A DNA stretch of 7,667 nucleotides from Flavobacteriales bacterium UBA5869 (GTDB taxonomy: Bacteria > Bacteroidota > Bacteroidia > Flavobacteriales_D > Crocinitomicaceae). Positions within the stretch are counted from its first letter, which is position 1, and each line of letters opens with the position of its first letter. Both the position numbers and the translations under genes were made by a program. The notes beneath the pieces were generated by a model. It worked only from the letters and a program-made list of their open reading frames with translations. It was not told the DNA's origin and did no database searches. Below are positions 6,491 to 7,667 of this stretch, one piece after another. The DNA is taken from positions 6,722 to 14,388 of the forward strand of contig DJFP01000240.1 of assembly GCA_002432565.1 (NCBI GenBank). The letters run 5' to 3'.

Positions 6491-7667
6491 CTTTTTCTGT
6501 CGTTTTAAAGTTATTGAATCTTAGTGTCAGTTTTGCCATGAAATAACGGCGGATAATATTGGTTTTCTGATCGACGATCACGTTATTGTTTACTGATCTG
6601 TAGTTACTGATATTCTGGTTCAGAATATCGTATGCCTCAATTCCGAATAATAAGTTTCCTGTCTTCAGGAATGAACGCTGAATCGACATGTTCCAGATCA
6701 GGTAATTTACATTATAGCCGCTCGTTCTACCTGTATTGATATTGTAAGTCGCATCCGTTTTAAAGAACCAGCGGTATGGAAGTGTCCAGTCAACTACAGC
6801 TCTGAAATTGTACGTTGTGTACGGTTGATTTGACATCGTTGACAATGAGTTGTAAGGCATATTGAAATCAGCTCCACCACCAAGCTCGGTTCTCAACGAA
6901 TCCCCGTTGTAATTCAAAGACAAATCTCCTCCGATCCCTGTATTTCTCGTGTCGTTATCAACTGAATTGATCTGGTTCCTGGAAGAAGTGAAATTACCGT
7001 TCGCATTTACCTGCAAGCTCAAATCTTTCACTCCTTTCATCGGGATACCCGCTCCAGCCCAGTAATACAAGAAATCTGAACTTTTCACGTTGATTGCTTG
7101 TGAAATGGAAGCACCGTTAGGTGCAAAGGTTGTGTTCGTACTGAAATTATCCTTGATGTGAGAATAGCTGAAACCGGAATACATATAGAATCCACTCAGT
7201 CCTTTCCAGGTATTGAAATTACCATTGATACTGTGCGTATAATTTGGTTTCAATGCAGAGTTACCGATCTGGATAAAGTTCGGGTTTGTATTATTAAGAA
7301 CCGGCTGCAACTGATCAATTGACGGCAAGCTGGAGTTCGTGTTGTACTGGATCATCAAACGAGTAGTCTGACTAAATTTGTATCGGAACACAACCCGAGG
7401 CAATATATTGCTCAAATCCTGCTTAATCAATGAATCCGTAAATATATTTCGGTTATCGATTGCAATATTTCTTACCCGCGATCCAACAGAGACTCTCAAT
7501 TTCGTATTCTCATAGATCAGGAATGCCCCCAAACGATGCTGTTGTCTGTCTGTCTTAAAGTTATTTGAGAATAAAGTATCCACATCTACATATTCTCCGT
7601 TGATAGGATTCAATGTAGTTTTGCGTTGTTCGTTATTATTTTGATAGAACTCGTAATCAAACTCCAG
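6471..7667 (-). CDS. Outer membrane beta-barrel protein, TonB-dependent-receptor-like, C-terminal part
   Basis: The frame is open to the right edge of the window, so the N-terminal part (signal peptide, any carboxypeptidase-like regulatory domain and plug) is missing. The 398 visible residues show repeated amphipathic beta-strands with alternating aromatic residues, as in RLGAFLIYENTKLRVSVGSR, LPRVVFRYKFSQTTRLMIQY and RAVVDWTLPYRWFFKTDATY. Family-typical segments include NSSLPSIDQLQP, NPNFIQIGNSALKPNYTHS and the near-terminal LLFGIEAYDILNQNISNYR followed by RRYFMAKLTLRFNNF. This fits the OMP_b-brl_3 class of outer membrane barrels in Bacteroidota rather than a SusC-type importer. The ligand is unknown. 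After the last apparent strand there is a tail of about 11 residues ending in the aromatic pair WY. The tail overlaps the start of the downstream GLPGLI gene, indicating one operon. The TTG near 7613 is an internal Leu codon, not the start. Confidence 0.88.
   Translation of the reverse strand: MEFDYEFYQNNNEQRKTTLNPINGEYVDVDTLFSNNFKTDRQQHRLGAFLIYENTKLRVSVGSRVRNIAIDNRNIFTDSLIKQDLSNILPRVVFRYKFSQTTRLMIQYNTNSSLPSIDQLQPVLNNTNPNFIQIGNSALKPNYTHSINGNFNTWKGLSGFYMYSGFSYSHIKDNFSTNTTFAPNGASISQAINVKSSDFLYYWAGAGIPMKGVKDLSLQVNANGNFTSSRNQINSVDNDTRNTGIGGDLSLNYNGDSLRTELGGGADFNMPYNSLSTMSNQPYTTYNFRAVVDWTLPYRWFFKTDATYNINTGRTSGYNVNYLIWNMSIQRSFLKTGNLLFGIEAYDILNQNISNYRSVNNNVIVDQKTNIIRRYFMAKLTLRFNNFKTTEKDGDGWY

Noticed and set aside
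1..7667. CRISPR array, transfer RNA, ribosomal RNA, insertion sequence, phage-defence or toxin-antitoxin module.
   Set aside because: No regularly spaced repeats, transposase-like frames, defence domains or RNA-gene signatures were seen, and nearly all sequence is accounted for by six recognisable coding genes.

Overview
This window looks like chromosomal DNA of a Bacteroidota species, most likely from the Flavobacteriia. The evidence is a secreted protein with a type IX secretion (T9SS) C-terminal sorting domain, a GLPGLI-family protein next to a TonB-receptor-like beta-barrel, and TAnnTTTG boxes (the Bacteroidota sigma-factor -7 consensus) before several starts. Base composition is moderate, with no obvious compositional break. 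A narrower assignment such as Crocinitomicaceae is only a guess.

Left part (1-3288), carbohydrate and surface functions. The window opens inside a glycoside hydrolase family 3 gene on the + strand; only its C-terminal catalytic-lobe domain and fibronectin-III-like domain are present. Its stop codon directly abuts the stop codon of a convergent GH29 alpha-L-fucosidase gene on the - strand. Upstream of the fucosidase, on the same strand, is a T9SS-exported protein of unknown function. GH3 and GH29 enzymes can act together on fucosylated oligosaccharides (for example of the xyloglucan type), but no SusC/SusD pair, sensor or transporter is visible, so a full polysaccharide-utilisation locus is not demonstrated.

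Middle part (3289-5755). A 107-bp divergent intergenic region carries one -7-like box for each direction and a small inverted repeat. It separates the T9SS gene from a complete PcrA/UvrD-type superfamily 1 DNA helicase, a housekeeping repair and replication enzyme with all helicase motifs and a C-terminal Tudor-like module. The helicase runs convergently into the next operon, and a hairpin with a T-run lies between them.

Right part (5756-7667). On the - strand, a TonB-receptor-like outer-membrane beta-barrel protein (truncated by the window edge) is followed, with a 20-bp coding overlap, by a periplasmic GLPGLI-family protein. This pairing recurs in Bacteroidota and its function is unknown.

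The window is gene-dense: no stretch above 300 bases lacks a gene. I found no RNA gene, mobile element, CRISPR array or clearly new multi-gene system. The less understood parts are the T9SS protein, the overlapping barrel/GLPGLI pair, and the -7 boxes lying only 4 bp before two start codons.
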